NCBI RefSeq assembly: GCF_900115685.1
Contig: NZ_FOXJ01000001.1
Coordinates: 2,885,796 to 2,949,795, forward strand
Length of the DNA stretch: 64,000 nucleotides
DNA from: Variovorax sp. 770b2
GTDB lineage: Bacteria; Pseudomonadota; Gammaproteobacteria; Burkholderiales; Burkholderiaceae_C
Reading direction: 5' to 3'
Position numbers and translations under genes: made by a program. Under the pieces are notes generated by a model, which made no database searches, was not told the origin of the DNA, and was given only the letters and a program-made list of their open reading frames with translations. Positions 1 to 7,928 of the stretch are shown here, in pieces (position 1 is the first letter of the stretch; each line of letters begins with the position of its first letter).

Positions 1-575
1 CGATGGTGCCGTTCACCAAGGACGACGCCTACGAGCCCAAGCACCCCGACGTGCTGCGCATCAACCCCGTCAAGCAGCAGGTGCCGGTGCTGATCGACGG
101 CGAGGTCGGGCTGTTCGACTCGACGCAGATCTTCGAGTACCTCGAAGACCGCTACCCCGCCCCTGCCCTGTGGCCCGAAGGCATTGCCGACCGGGCCCGG
201 GCGCGGCAGCTGGAGCAGAAGGCCGACGAGGTGTTCTTTCCGAACGTCATCAAGCTCTTCGGCCTGCAGCACGACATGCAGAGCGCCCCGGCCGTCGCCG
301 CGTGCGCCGGCTGCGCGCGCTTCTATGAAGAAATGGAAGGCCTGCTGGCCACGCGCGAGTACCTTGCGGGCCCGTACTCCTTCGCGGACATCGCCTTCTA
401 CATGGCCCACGTCTTCGCCGACCGCAAGGGCGCCGGCATGACCGATGCCACGCCGCGTCTGGTGGCCTGGCGGGACCGCGTTCGCGACCGGCCCGCGGTG
501 CATGCGGTCGTCGATCCGATGATGAAGTTCCTCGCCTCCGAGGGCCGCGGCGTGCCCGCCTTCCTGCAACGCTGA
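1..575 (+). CDS. Glutathione S-transferase family protein, 5' end outside window
   Basis: The visible 190 residues match a GST from about residue 30 onward. They contain the cis-proline segment of the thioredoxin fold (QQVPVLIDG), the glutathione-contacting FDSTQIFEYL segment, then an all-helical C-terminal domain ending near LVAWRDRVRDRPAV. The first beta strand and the catalytic Ser/Cys/Tyr region are missing only because the window starts inside the gene. An in-frame ATG at 3 is therefore not the real start. It probably conjugates or reduces an electrophile in the cytoplasm; the substrate cannot be read from the sequence. Confidence 0.85.
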   Translation, partial: MVPFTKDDAYEPKHPDVLRINPVKQQVPVLIDGEVGLFDSTQIFEYLEDRYPAPALWPEGIADRARARQLEQKADEVFFPNVIKLFGLQHDMQSAPAVAACAGCARFYEEMEGLLATREYLAGPYSFADIAFYMAHVFADRKGAGMTDATPRLVAWRDRVRDRPAVHAVVDPMMKFLASEGRGVPAFLQR

Positions 576-609
576 TCGGGTGCGGGCGCGCTGAGGCATC
601 ATTGCCCCC

Positions 610-1989
610 ATGCCGAATACAGGGTTCGACTGGCTGCCCTCTGCCTCGCAGCATTTCCTCGTCGTCACTTTTGCGCTGCTTGTCTACGTATTGAGCACGC
701 GCGCGCGCCGCGAGCAGCGCGCCCCCACCACCGCCATCGCCTGGGTGATGGGGCTGGTGCTGATGCCCTACCTGATCCTTCCGATGTACCTCCTGTTCGG
801 CCAGCGCAAGCTGCGCCCGGCCGGCTCGCCGCGGCCGCCGCGCTCGGTGCCGCCGGGGCACTGGGCCGCCGACCTGATCGAGAGCTTCGGCCTCGCGCCG
901 CCCGGGCGCTGCGCGGTGCGCCTGCATGCCGACGGCGAGGCCGCGCGCGAGGCGCTGTGGCAGGTGATCGACGGCGCGCGCGAACGCATCGACGTGTGCA
1001 CCTTCATCATCGGCGACGACGCGCTCGGCCATGCGGTGATCGCGCGGCTCGCGCAGCGCTCGCGCGAGGGCATCAAGGTGCGCGTGCTGCTCGACGGCTT
1101 CGGCGCACTGTCGCTGCCGCGCCACCACTTCGACCTGTTGCGCGCGGCGGGCGGCGAGGTGGCGGTGTTCCGCCCCTTCTTCAGCCTGCGCCGCACCGGG
1201 CCGCGCAACCTGCGCAACCACCGCAAGTTCACCATCGCCGACGACGGCTGGCTCTGGTCGGGCGGACGCAACCTCGCGGGCGAGTACTTCACGGGCAACG
1301 CCAAGCACCCCGAGGCGTGGCGCGATCTCTCGTTCGACCTGCGCGGCAATGTGGCCGCCGCCGCGGCCCGCCAGTTCGACCACGACTGGAGCTCGGTGCG
1401 CTCGCGCAAGGCGCGCGCCATCACCTGCGACGACGTGCTCGAAGGCCCCGGCACCGCGATGGCCCAGTTCCTGCCGAGCGGCCCCGACCAGACCGAGGAC
1501 ACCGCGCACGCCCTCCTCATCGATGCGTGCTTTCGCGCCGAGCACCGCATCCTCGCGATCACGCCCTACTTCGTGCCCGGCGACGGCCTGCGCGATGCGC
1601 TGCGGCTCGCAGCGCGCCGCGGCGTGCAGGTGACGATCGCGATGCCCGCGCAATCGAACCACCGCCTGGCCGACTTCGTGCGCGCCCGCGCCATGCGCGA
1701 CCTGGCGCGCGCGGGCGTGAGCTTTCGCATGCTGCCCTTCATGGCGCACGCCAAGGCGGTGGTGCTCGACCACGAGCTTGCGATGTGCGGCTCGATCAAC
1801 CTGGACCTGCGCAGCCTGCTGCTGAACCACGAGGCGGCCGTGGTGTTCTACGGCCCGCACGAGATCGACTGGCTCGCCGAGTGGATCGACACCACGGCGT
1901 CGGCCGGCGAGCCCTATCGCGCGCGGCGCCCGGGCCTCGTGCGCGACGTGGCCGAGGGACTGCTGCTTACCGTCGCTTTCCAGCTGTAG
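610..1989 (+). CDS. cls: Cardiolipin synthase (phospholipase D superfamily)
   Basis: A 459-residue membrane-bound PLD-family enzyme that makes cardiolipin from phosphatidylglycerol or a related donor. Two hydrophobic segments lie in the first 65 residues (HFLVVTFALLVYVL and TTAIAWVMGLVLMPYLI). Two complete HxKxxxxD catalytic motifs follow: HRKFTIAD near residue 204 and HAKAVVLD near residue 380, each with the downstream G(S/G)xN element (GGRN, GSIN). No strong ribosome binding site precedes the ATG. The 3' end overlaps the convergent TetR gene by 23 bp. In E. coli clsB also lies close to the ybhRSFG-cecR block, so the neighbourhood may be meaningful. Confidence 0.88.
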   Translation: MPNTGFDWLPSASQHFLVVTFALLVYVLSTRARREQRAPTTAIAWVMGLVLMPYLILPMYLLFGQRKLRPAGSPRPPRSVPPGHWAADLIESFGLAPPGRCAVRLHADGEAAREALWQVIDGARERIDVCTFIIGDDALGHAVIARLAQRSREGIKVRVLLDGFGALSLPRHHFDLLRAAGGEVAVFRPFFSLRRTGPRNLRNHRKFTIADDGWLWSGGRNLAGEYFTGNAKHPEAWRDLSFDLRGNVAAAAARQFDHDWSSVRSRKARAITCDDVLEGPGTAMAQFLPSGPDQTEDTAHALLIDACFRAEHRILAITPYFVPGDGLRDALRLAARRGVQVTIAMPAQSNHRLADFVRARAMRDLARAGVSFRMLPFMAHAKAVVLDHELAMCGSINLDLRSLLLNHEAAVVFYGPHEIDWLAEWIDTTASAGEPYRARRPGLVRDVAEGLLLTVAFQL

Positions 1990-2662
1990 CCGGCGGCGCG
2001 GCCGCCTTCGCTTCCTTCGCCACGGCATCGACGCCGGCGAGCACGTAGCGCATCAGGTCATCGGCCAGCGCCTTCGTGTCCTTCAGCGCCGGCAGCACCT
2101 TGTTGCCCAGGTCCTTGGGCGCGACCATCATCACGATGCATGGCAGCACCGTGAACAGCAGCGCGCGCTGCACCGAGGGATGGTCGTCGGGCAACGCCAT
2201 GATCCCGCCGATCAGCCCGCGCAGCAGCTTGGCCTTGGGCAGCACCGCCCGCTTGATCATCACGGGCATCGCCGGCGACGGCGACAGGGCTTCGCGCAGC
2301 ACCACGCGAAAGCCCCACGGCGCCTTGGGCTGGCTGCCCAGTTCGACCAGGTGCGTGAGAAAGGCGCGCAGCTTCAGGCGCGGATCGGTCGGCACGCTGG
2401 CCAGGCTGACCAGTTCGTCGACGCTCACCAACTGGCGGTGCGCCTCGATCAGCACGGCCTCGTAGAGCCCGTCGCGGCCGTTGAAGTGGTAGTTGATCGC
2501 GGCCATGTTGGTGCCGGCGCGCGTGCAGATTTCCTTGCTCGTGGCTTCGGCGAAGCCGCGTTCGGCGAACAGCTGGCCCGCGGTTTCGAGGATGTGCAGG
2601 CGGGTGGTGTTGCCGTCGGTGCGCTGCGCGCGCGCAGGAGGACTGGAAGAGCGGGTGGCCAT
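1967..2662 (-). CDS. cecR: TetR/AcrR family repressor, CecR (YbiH)-like
   Basis: A 231-residue regulator with a TetR helix-turn-helix at about residues 20-65 (ILETAGQLFAERGFAEAT, ICTRAGTNMAAINYHF) and a C-terminal ligand-binding domain of the DUF1956 type seen in E. coli CecR. It is divergent from the ybhGFSR-like exporter, as in E. coli where CecR controls that operon. The start is the ATG at 2662, and a near-perfect palindrome lies between the two genes. It is therefore expected to repress itself and the exporter until a ligand binds. The inducer is unknown. The Ala/Lys-rich C-terminal tail is unremarkable for this GC content. Confidence 0.85.
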   Translation of the reverse strand: MATRSSSPPARAQRTDGNTTRLHILETAGQLFAERGFAEATSKEICTRAGTNMAAINYHFNGRDGLYEAVLIEAHRQLVSVDELVSLASVPTDPRLKLRAFLTHLVELGSQPKAPWGFRVVLREALSPSPAMPVMIKRAVLPKAKLLRGLIGGIMALPDDHPSVQRALLFTVLPCIVMMVAPKDLGNKVLPALKDTKALADDLMRYVLAGVDAVAKEAKAAAPPATAGKRR

Positions 2663-2692
2663 GGGCCGAGGTTAATCGAATCGAAAAAATAC

Positions 2693-2721
2693 TTCAAATT
2701 CAAATTTCAATTTGATAACAT
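2693..2721 (+). promoter_or_regulatory. Divergent promoter with TetR-type operator palindrome
   Basis: Arms TCAAATT (2694-2700) and AATTTGA (2709-2715) are perfect inverted repeats. The centre AAATTT (2702-2707) shares the same dyad axis, so the 22-bp site has only one unpaired position per side. It overlaps a plausible sigma70 promoter reading right: TTCAAA at 2693-2698, a 17-bp spacer, and TAACAT at 2716-2721. Its location between cecR and ybhG makes it the likely CecR operator. Binding is inferred, not shown. Confidence 0.65.
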
Positions 2722-2762
2722 CCGGCCGCATGCCCATCCGGGAACCGGCAGGAAGCTCGACC

Positions 2763-3776
2763 ATGAACAAGAAACCTCTCGTCGCCGTCGCCGTCATCGC
2801 CCTGGTCGCCGCGGCCGGCGGCTGGTGGTACTTCAACCGCTCGGCCACGCCCTCCGACCAGCTCGTGCTCTACGGCAACGTCGACGTGCGCCAGGTCTCG
2901 CTGGCCTTCAACGCCAACGACCGCGTGGCCGAACTTGCGGTGCGCGAAGGCGACCACGTCCGGGCCGGGCAACTGCTCGGCAAGCTGGACACCCGCACGC
3001 TCGTGCTGCGCGTGGCGCAGTCGCAGGCGCGCATCGGCGTGCAGGAGCAGGCCCTGCTGCGCTTGAAGACCGGCAGCCGCCCTGAAGAAGTGGCCCAGGC
3101 CGGCGCGCAGGTGGCCGCCGCGCAGGCCGATGCCGACCTCGCCCAGCAGCAGCTCGCGCGCCTGCAGGGCATCAGCCAGACGACCGCCGGCCGCGCGGTG
3201 AGCCAGCAGGACCTGGACAGCGCGCAGGCCAGGCGCAAGGTCGCGCTCGCGCAACTCGACAACGCGCGCAAGGCGCAGCAGCTCGTCGTCACCGGCCCGC
3301 GCAAGGAAGACATCGCGCAGTCGCAGGCCCAGCTCGAATCGGCGCGCGCCGATCTCGCGCTCATGAACCACCAGCTCACCGAAGCCGAGCTGAAGGCGCC
3401 CATCGATGCCGTGGTGCGCGCCCGCCTGCTCGAACCCGGCGACATGGCCTCGCCGCAGCGCCCGGCCTTCACGCTCGCGATCACCGATCCCAAGTGGGTG
3501 CGCGCCTATGTGGCCGAGGCCGACCTCGGCCGCGTGAAGCCCGGCCAGGCCGCCAGCGTGACCACCGACAGCCAGCCCGGCGAGGCCATCGCCGGCAAGG
3601 TCGGCTACATCGCGTCGGTGGCCGAGTTCACGCCCAAGACCGTGCAGACCGAGGAGTTGCGCAGCAGCCTCCTCTACGAGATCCGCGTGATGGTCGACGA
3701 CAAAGAGGACCGCCTCCGCCTGGGCATGCCGGCCACCGTGCGGCTGCAACTCGTCTCCCCCACCGGCAAGCCCTGA
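2763..3776 (+). CDS. ybhG: HlyD-family membrane fusion protein of YbhGFSR-type exporter
   Basis: A 337-residue periplasmic adaptor anchored by one N-terminal membrane segment (LVAVAVIALVAAAGGWWYF). A biotinyl-lipoyl-like domain (VREGDHVRAGQLLGKLD) flanks a long Ala/Gln-rich coiled-coil hairpin at about residues 80-210, followed by beta-barrel strands (DPKWVRAYVAEADLGRV). It links the inner-membrane ABC pump to an outer-membrane channel. The ATG at 2763 is chosen because AGGAAG lies seven bases upstream; a TTG at 2712 in the same frame lies inside the promoter. The stop overlaps the ATG of the next gene by one base, so translation is probably coupled. Confidence 0.9.
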   Translation: MNKKPLVAVAVIALVAAAGGWWYFNRSATPSDQLVLYGNVDVRQVSLAFNANDRVAELAVREGDHVRAGQLLGKLDTRTLVLRVAQSQARIGVQEQALLRLKTGSRPEEVAQAGAQVAAAQADADLAQQQLARLQGISQTTAGRAVSQQDLDSAQARRKVALAQLDNARKAQQLVVTGPRKEDIAQSQAQLESARADLALMNHQLTEAELKAPIDAVVRARLLEPGDMASPQRPAFTLAITDPKWVRAYVAEADLGRVKPGQAASVTTDSQPGEAIAGKVGYIASVAEFTPKTVQTEELRSSLLYEIRVMVDDKEDRLRLGMPATVRLQLVSPTGKP

Positions 3777-5578
3777 TGTCCAGCACCGGGCCGGCGGTGG
3801 CCGGACGCTCCCTGCACAAGCGCTTCACGCTCAAGTCGTCGAGGCAACCCGTGCATGCGCTGGCCGGCGTATCGCTGTCGGTGCCCGCCGGCACGCTCAC
3901 CGCACTGGTCGGCCCCGATGGCGCCGGCAAGACCACGCTGCTCAGGTTGATGGCCGGCCTCATGCGCGCCGACGAAGGCGAACTGCGCGTGCTCGGCATC
4001 GACGTGTCGGCCGACCCGCAGGCCGTGCAGGACCGCATCAGCTACATGCCGCAGCGCTTCGGCCTCTACGACGACCTGAGCGTGCAGGAGAACCTGGACC
4101 TCTACGCCGACCTGCACGGCGTGTCGAAGGACAAGCGCCGCGAGCGCTACGCCCGGCTGATGGAGATGACCGACCTCGGCCGCTTCACCGACCGCCCCGC
4201 GGGCAAGCTCTCGGGCGGCATGAAGCAGAAGCTGGGCCTGGCCTGCACGCTGGTGCGCTCGCCCGACCTGCTGCTGCTGGACGAGCCGACCGTGGGCGTC
4301 GATCCGCTCTCGCGGCGCGAGCTCTGGCAGATCGTGCAGCAGCTGGTGGACGACGAGAAGCTCTCGGTGATCGTCAGCACCGCCTACCTGGACGAAGCCG
4401 AACGCTGCAGCCACGTGTTCGTGCTGCGCGAGGGCAAGCTGCTGGCGGAAGGCACGCCGGCCGAGATCCGCGACCATGCAGAGGGCCTGTGCTTCATCGC
4501 CGCGCCGCCGCAAGGCGAGCCGCCGCGCCTGATGCAGGCCCGCCTGCTCGATGCGCAGCAGGACATCGTCGATGCCGTGCCGCAAGGCGGCCAGGTGCAC
4601 TTCATCCGTCGCCCGGACACGGACGATGCGGCGCTTGCCACGCTGCTGGCCGGCGCACACGCAGAGCCGGTGCCGCCCCGGCTCGAAGACGGCTTCATGA
4701 CGCTGCTGCGCACGCAGCAGACATCGGCGCCGAGCAGCGCGTCGGTCGCAACGGCCACCCCCGCCAAGGGCGACCCCGGCGAAGTCGTCATCGAAGTGAA
4801 GGACCTCGTGCGCCGCTTCGGCGATTTCGTCGCCGTGGCCAGCACCAGCTTCTCGGTGCGGCGCGGCGAGATCTTCGGCCTCCTCGGCCCCAACGGCGCA
4901 GGCAAGACCACCACCTTTCGCATGCTCTGCGGCCTCCTGCCCGCGAGCGGCGGCCAGTTGCGCGTGGCCGGCGTGGACCTGCGCCATGCGCGCGCGCAGG
5001 CCCGCCGGCGCATCGGCTACGTCTCGCAGAAGTTCGCGCTCTACGGCAACCTCTCGGTGCGCGAGAACCTCTCGTTCTTCGGCGGTGCCTACGGTCTGCG
5101 CGGGCAGCGGCTGCGCGACCGCATGGACACGGTGCTGCGCCAGTTCGACCTGGAACGCGAGATCGACACGCCCAGCGGCCAGTTGCCCGGCGGCTACCGG
5201 CAGCGCCTGGCCATGGCGACCGGCCTCTTGCACGAGCCCGAGATCCTGTTCCTGGACGAGCCCACGAGCGGCGCCGACCCGCTCGCGCGCCGCGAATTCT
5301 GGCGCCGCATCACCGCGCTGGCCGAGGGCGGCACCACCGTCGTCATCACCACGCACTTCATGGAAGAGGCCGAGTACTGCGACCGCATCGTGATCCAGGA
5401 CGCAGGCAAGGTGCTCGCCATCGGCACGCCGCAGGAAGTGCGCACGCAGGCACTCGAGGGCGAAGAAGACGGGGGCCAGCGCATCGACATGGAGCAGGCC
5501 TTCATCGGCATCGTCGAGAAGGCACGGCGCAAGGGCAAGGAAGCTGCGGCGACGCAACCCGAAGGAGCGACGGCATGA
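3776..5578 (+). CDS. ybhF: Double-domain ABC ATPase of exporter
   Basis: A 600-residue cytoplasmic ATPase with two fused nucleotide-binding domains, as in E. coli YbhF. Domain 1 carries Walker A GPDGAGKTT, signature LSGGMKQ and Walker B LLLLDEPTVGVDP. Domain 2, after an Ala/Ser-rich linker near residue 320, carries Walker A GPNGAGKTT, signature LPGGYRQ and Walker B ILFLDEPTSGADP. The second signature has Pro in place of Ser, so the two ATP sites may be unequal. It powers the two permeases encoded next. The family exports drugs and, in E. coli, cations. The start overlaps the ybhG stop. Confidence 0.92.
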   Translation: MSSTGPAVAGRSLHKRFTLKSSRQPVHALAGVSLSVPAGTLTALVGPDGAGKTTLLRLMAGLMRADEGELRVLGIDVSADPQAVQDRISYMPQRFGLYDDLSVQENLDLYADLHGVSKDKRRERYARLMEMTDLGRFTDRPAGKLSGGMKQKLGLACTLVRSPDLLLLDEPTVGVDPLSRRELWQIVQQLVDDEKLSVIVSTAYLDEAERCSHVFVLREGKLLAEGTPAEIRDHAEGLCFIAAPPQGEPPRLMQARLLDAQQDIVDAVPQGGQVHFIRRPDTDDAALATLLAGAHAEPVPPRLEDGFMTLLRTQQTSAPSSASVATATPAKGDPGEVVIEVKDLVRRFGDFVAVASTSFSVRRGEIFGLLGPNGAGKTTTFRMLCGLLPASGGQLRVAGVDLRHARAQARRRIGYVSQKFALYGNLSVRENLSFFGGAYGLRGQRLRDRMDTVLRQFDLEREIDTPSGQLPGGYRQRLAMATGLLHEPEILFLDEPTSGADPLARREFWRRITALAEGGTTVVITTHFMEEAEYCDRIVIQDAGKVLAIGTPQEVRTQALEGEEDGGQRIDMEQAFIGIVEKARRKGKEAAATQPEGATA

Positions 5579-5639
5579 GCGCCGCGCCGGGCCGCCCCAG
5601 GCAAGCGCGCACCGCAGCGCGCAGCGCGGAGATTTTCCG

Positions 5640-6776
5640 ATGAGCGGCTTCTGGTCACGCCTCGTCTCCCTCACGCGCAAGGAATTTCGCCAGTTGCTGC
5701 GCGACCGCAGCAACCTCGCGATCGGCATCCTGCTGCCGATGGTGCTGATCCTGATCTTCGGCTACGGCATGTCGCTCGACGTGAAGAACGCGCCCGTGGC
5801 CGTGGTGATGGAGGACGCCTCGCCGACCGCGCACGAAGCCATCGCGGGCCTGCAGCTCTCGCCCACCATCGCGCCGGTGCTGCTGGGCTCCATGCACGAC
5901 GCCGAGGAACTCATGCGCGAGCGCAAGGTCGACGGCATCGTGCGCATTCCGAGCGATTTCTCGCGCGCGCTGGCCGCGGGCAACGCGCGCGTGCAGCTGA
6001 TCGTGCATGGCGCGGATGCGGGCCGCGCGACCATCATCCAGGCCTACGTGAGCGGCGCCCTCGGCCAGGCGGCCGTGCGGCAGGCCGATCGCCTGGGCAG
6101 CACCTCGGGGGCGGATGCACCGCCCGTGGGTCGCGTCACCGTCGAGCAGCGCATGTGGTTCAACGCCGCGAACACCAGCACCTGGTACCTCGTGCCGGGG
6201 CTGATCGTGCTCATCATGACGCTGGTCGGCGCCTTCCTCACCGCGCTGGTGATGGCGCGCGAATGGGAGCGCGGCACGCTCGAGGCGCTGTTCGTCACGC
6301 CGGTGCGTCCGGTGGAGATATTGCTGGCCAAGATCATTCCGTATTTCGGCGTCGGCATGCTGGGCCTGGCGCTCTGCCTCCTGGCCGCGCGCTTCCTGTT
6401 CGCGGTGCCGATGTACGGCTCGCTGTTCGTGGTGGTGTTCAGCTCGATGCTCTACCTCATCGTGGCGGTGAGCCTGGGCCTGGTGATCTCCTCGGTCACG
6501 CGCAACCAGTTCCTCGCGAGCCAGATCGCGCTGATCGCGACCTTCATGCCCTCGATGATGCTGTCGGGCTTCCTGTTCGACCTGCGCAACGTGCCCACGG
6601 CCGTGCGCGTCATCGGCCATGTGCTGCCGGCCACCTACTTCATGGACCTCATCAAGACGCTGTTCCTCGCGGGCGACGTCTGGCCGCTCATCTGGCGCAA
6701 CTGCGCCATCCTGCTGTGCTACGCCATCGGCCTGCTGCTGCTCGCGCGCGCCGTCACGCGCAAGAGCCTCGATTGA
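5640..6776 (+). CDS. ybhS: ABC-2 type permease (YbhS-like)
   Basis: A 378-residue inner-membrane half-transporter. It starts with the family's cytoplasmic helix (LTRKEFRQLLRDRSN), then one membrane span (LAIGILLPMVLILIFGYGM), a large periplasmic domain at about residues 45-175, and five C-terminal spans. The MAREWERGTLEALFVTPVRP coupling segment is typical of ABC-2 drug exporters. A GCGGAG sequence precedes the ATG. The gap of about 60 bp after ybhF holds no other gene. It should pair with the next permease as a heterodimer. Confidence 0.9.
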   Translation: MSGFWSRLVSLTRKEFRQLLRDRSNLAIGILLPMVLILIFGYGMSLDVKNAPVAVVMEDASPTAHEAIAGLQLSPTIAPVLLGSMHDAEELMRERKVDGIVRIPSDFSRALAAGNARVQLIVHGADAGRATIIQAYVSGALGQAAVRQADRLGSTSGADAPPVGRVTVEQRMWFNAANTSTWYLVPGLIVLIMTLVGAFLTALVMAREWERGTLEALFVTPVRPVEILLAKIIPYFGVGMLGLALCLLAARFLFAVPMYGSLFVVVFSSMLYLIVAVSLGLVISSVTRNQFLASQIALIATFMPSMMLSGFLFDLRNVPTAVRVIGHVLPATYFMDLIKTLFLAGDVWPLIWRNCAILLCYAIGLLLLARAVTRKSLD

Positions 6777-6795
6777 GACGCAAGGGAAACGGAAC

Positions 6796-7914
6796 ATGAT
6801 CGATTTCCTGCTGCGCATCGCCAACCTCTGCAAGAAGGAACTGCTCGCGATCCTGAAGGACCCGGCCACGCGCGCCATCCTGTTCGCGCCCGCGCTGCTG
6901 CAGAGCCTGGTCTTCGGCTACGGCGCCACCTACGACCTGGCGAACGTGCCCTATGCGCTGCTCGACCAGAGCCGCACCGGCGCGGCGACCGAGCTCATCG
7001 CGCACCTGGACAGCACGGGCGTGTTCCACCGCGTGGCCACGCTGCGCACGCAGGCCGACATCCGCGAGGTGATCGACACCGAGAAGGCCCTGCTCGTGAT
7101 CCAGATCGCGCCCGACTTCGAGCGGCAGCTCGGCGCGGGGCAGCCCGCGGCCATCCAGCTGATCCTGGATGCGCGCAACTCCAACACGGCGGGCTCGGCA
7201 GCCGGCTACGTGGGCGCGGTGGTCGAGCGCTACAACGCCGAGTTGCGCACGCGCGCGGGCGCACCGCCCGCGCCGCTGGTCATCGAATCGCGCGCCTGGT
7301 TCAACCCGAACCTGGAGACGCGCTGGAACCTCCTGCCCGGCATGATCGCCGCGCTCAGCATGCTGCAGACGCTGCTGCTCACCGCGCTCTCGGTGGCGCG
7401 CGAGCGCGAGCAAGGCACCTTCGACCAGTTGCTGGTGACGCCGATGTCGCCGCTCGAAATCATGATCGGCAAGGCGCTGCCGCCCGTGCTGGTGGGCCTC
7501 GCGCAGTCGTCGCTGATCCTCGTGGTGGCGATGTTCTGGTTCGGCATTCCGATGGCGGGCTCGCTGGTGACGCTCTACACCGGGCTCGTCTTCTTCACGG
7601 TCGCGAGCGTGGGCATCGGCCTGTCGATCTCTGCGGTGTCGGCCAACATGCAGCAGGCCATGCTCTACACCTTCGTGCTGCTGATGCCGATGATGCTGCT
7701 GTCGGGCCTGACCACGCCGGTGCGCAACATGCCGCACTTGCTGCAGGTGATCACCATGGCCAATCCGCTGCGCTTCGCCATCGACCTGGTGCAGCGCGTG
7801 TACCTGGAGGGCGTGGGGCTCGCCACGGTGTGGCACAACCTGATCCCACTCTCGATCATCGCGGTCGTCACGCTGCCGCTGGCGGCCTGGCTCTTTCGCA
7901 ATCGTCTTGTCTGA
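6796..7914 (+). CDS. ybhR: ABC-2 type permease (YbhR-like)
   Basis: A 372-residue paralogue of the preceding permease with the same plan: an amphipathic start (NLCKKELLAILKDPATRAI), one span, a periplasmic domain, then five spans. The coupling motif is REREQGTFDQLLVTPMSPLE. The ATG at 6796 is preferred because AAGGGAAACGGA lies just upstream; reading frame further 5' runs into ybhS. With YbhS it forms the membrane channel driven by YbhF. Confidence 0.9.
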   Translation: MIDFLLRIANLCKKELLAILKDPATRAILFAPALLQSLVFGYGATYDLANVPYALLDQSRTGAATELIAHLDSTGVFHRVATLRTQADIREVIDTEKALLVIQIAPDFERQLGAGQPAAIQLILDARNSNTAGSAAGYVGAVVERYNAELRTRAGAPPAPLVIESRAWFNPNLETRWNLLPGMIAALSMLQTLLLTALSVAREREQGTFDQLLVTPMSPLEIMIGKALPPVLVGLAQSSLILVVAMFWFGIPMAGSLVTLYTGLVFFTVASVGIGLSISAVSANMQQAMLYTFVLLMPMMLLSGLTTPVRNMPHLLQVITMANPLRFAIDLVQRVYLEGVGLATVWHNLIPLSIIAVVTLPLAAWLFRNRLV

Positions 7915-7928
7915 TACGGGAGCCCTTC

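Noticed and set aside
3..575. Complete short GST starting at the ATG at position 3
   Set aside because: The protein would lack the first strand and the catalytic residue. The window edge explains the loss.
250..2028. A 592-codon open frame on the minus strand across the cardiolipin synthase region
   Set aside because: It is Arg/Ala/His-rich and without domains. High-GC DNA opens antisense frames opposite real genes, and the plus-strand Cls has intact catalytic motifs.
2712..2762. TTG start for the membrane fusion protein
   Set aside because: It lies inside the promoter/operator; the ATG at 2763 has a proper ribosome binding site and signal-anchor.
5578..5643. Small gene between the exporter ATPase and first permease
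   Set aside because: The gap of about 60 bp has no supported start and stop pair with a ribosome binding site; it is only a short spacer.
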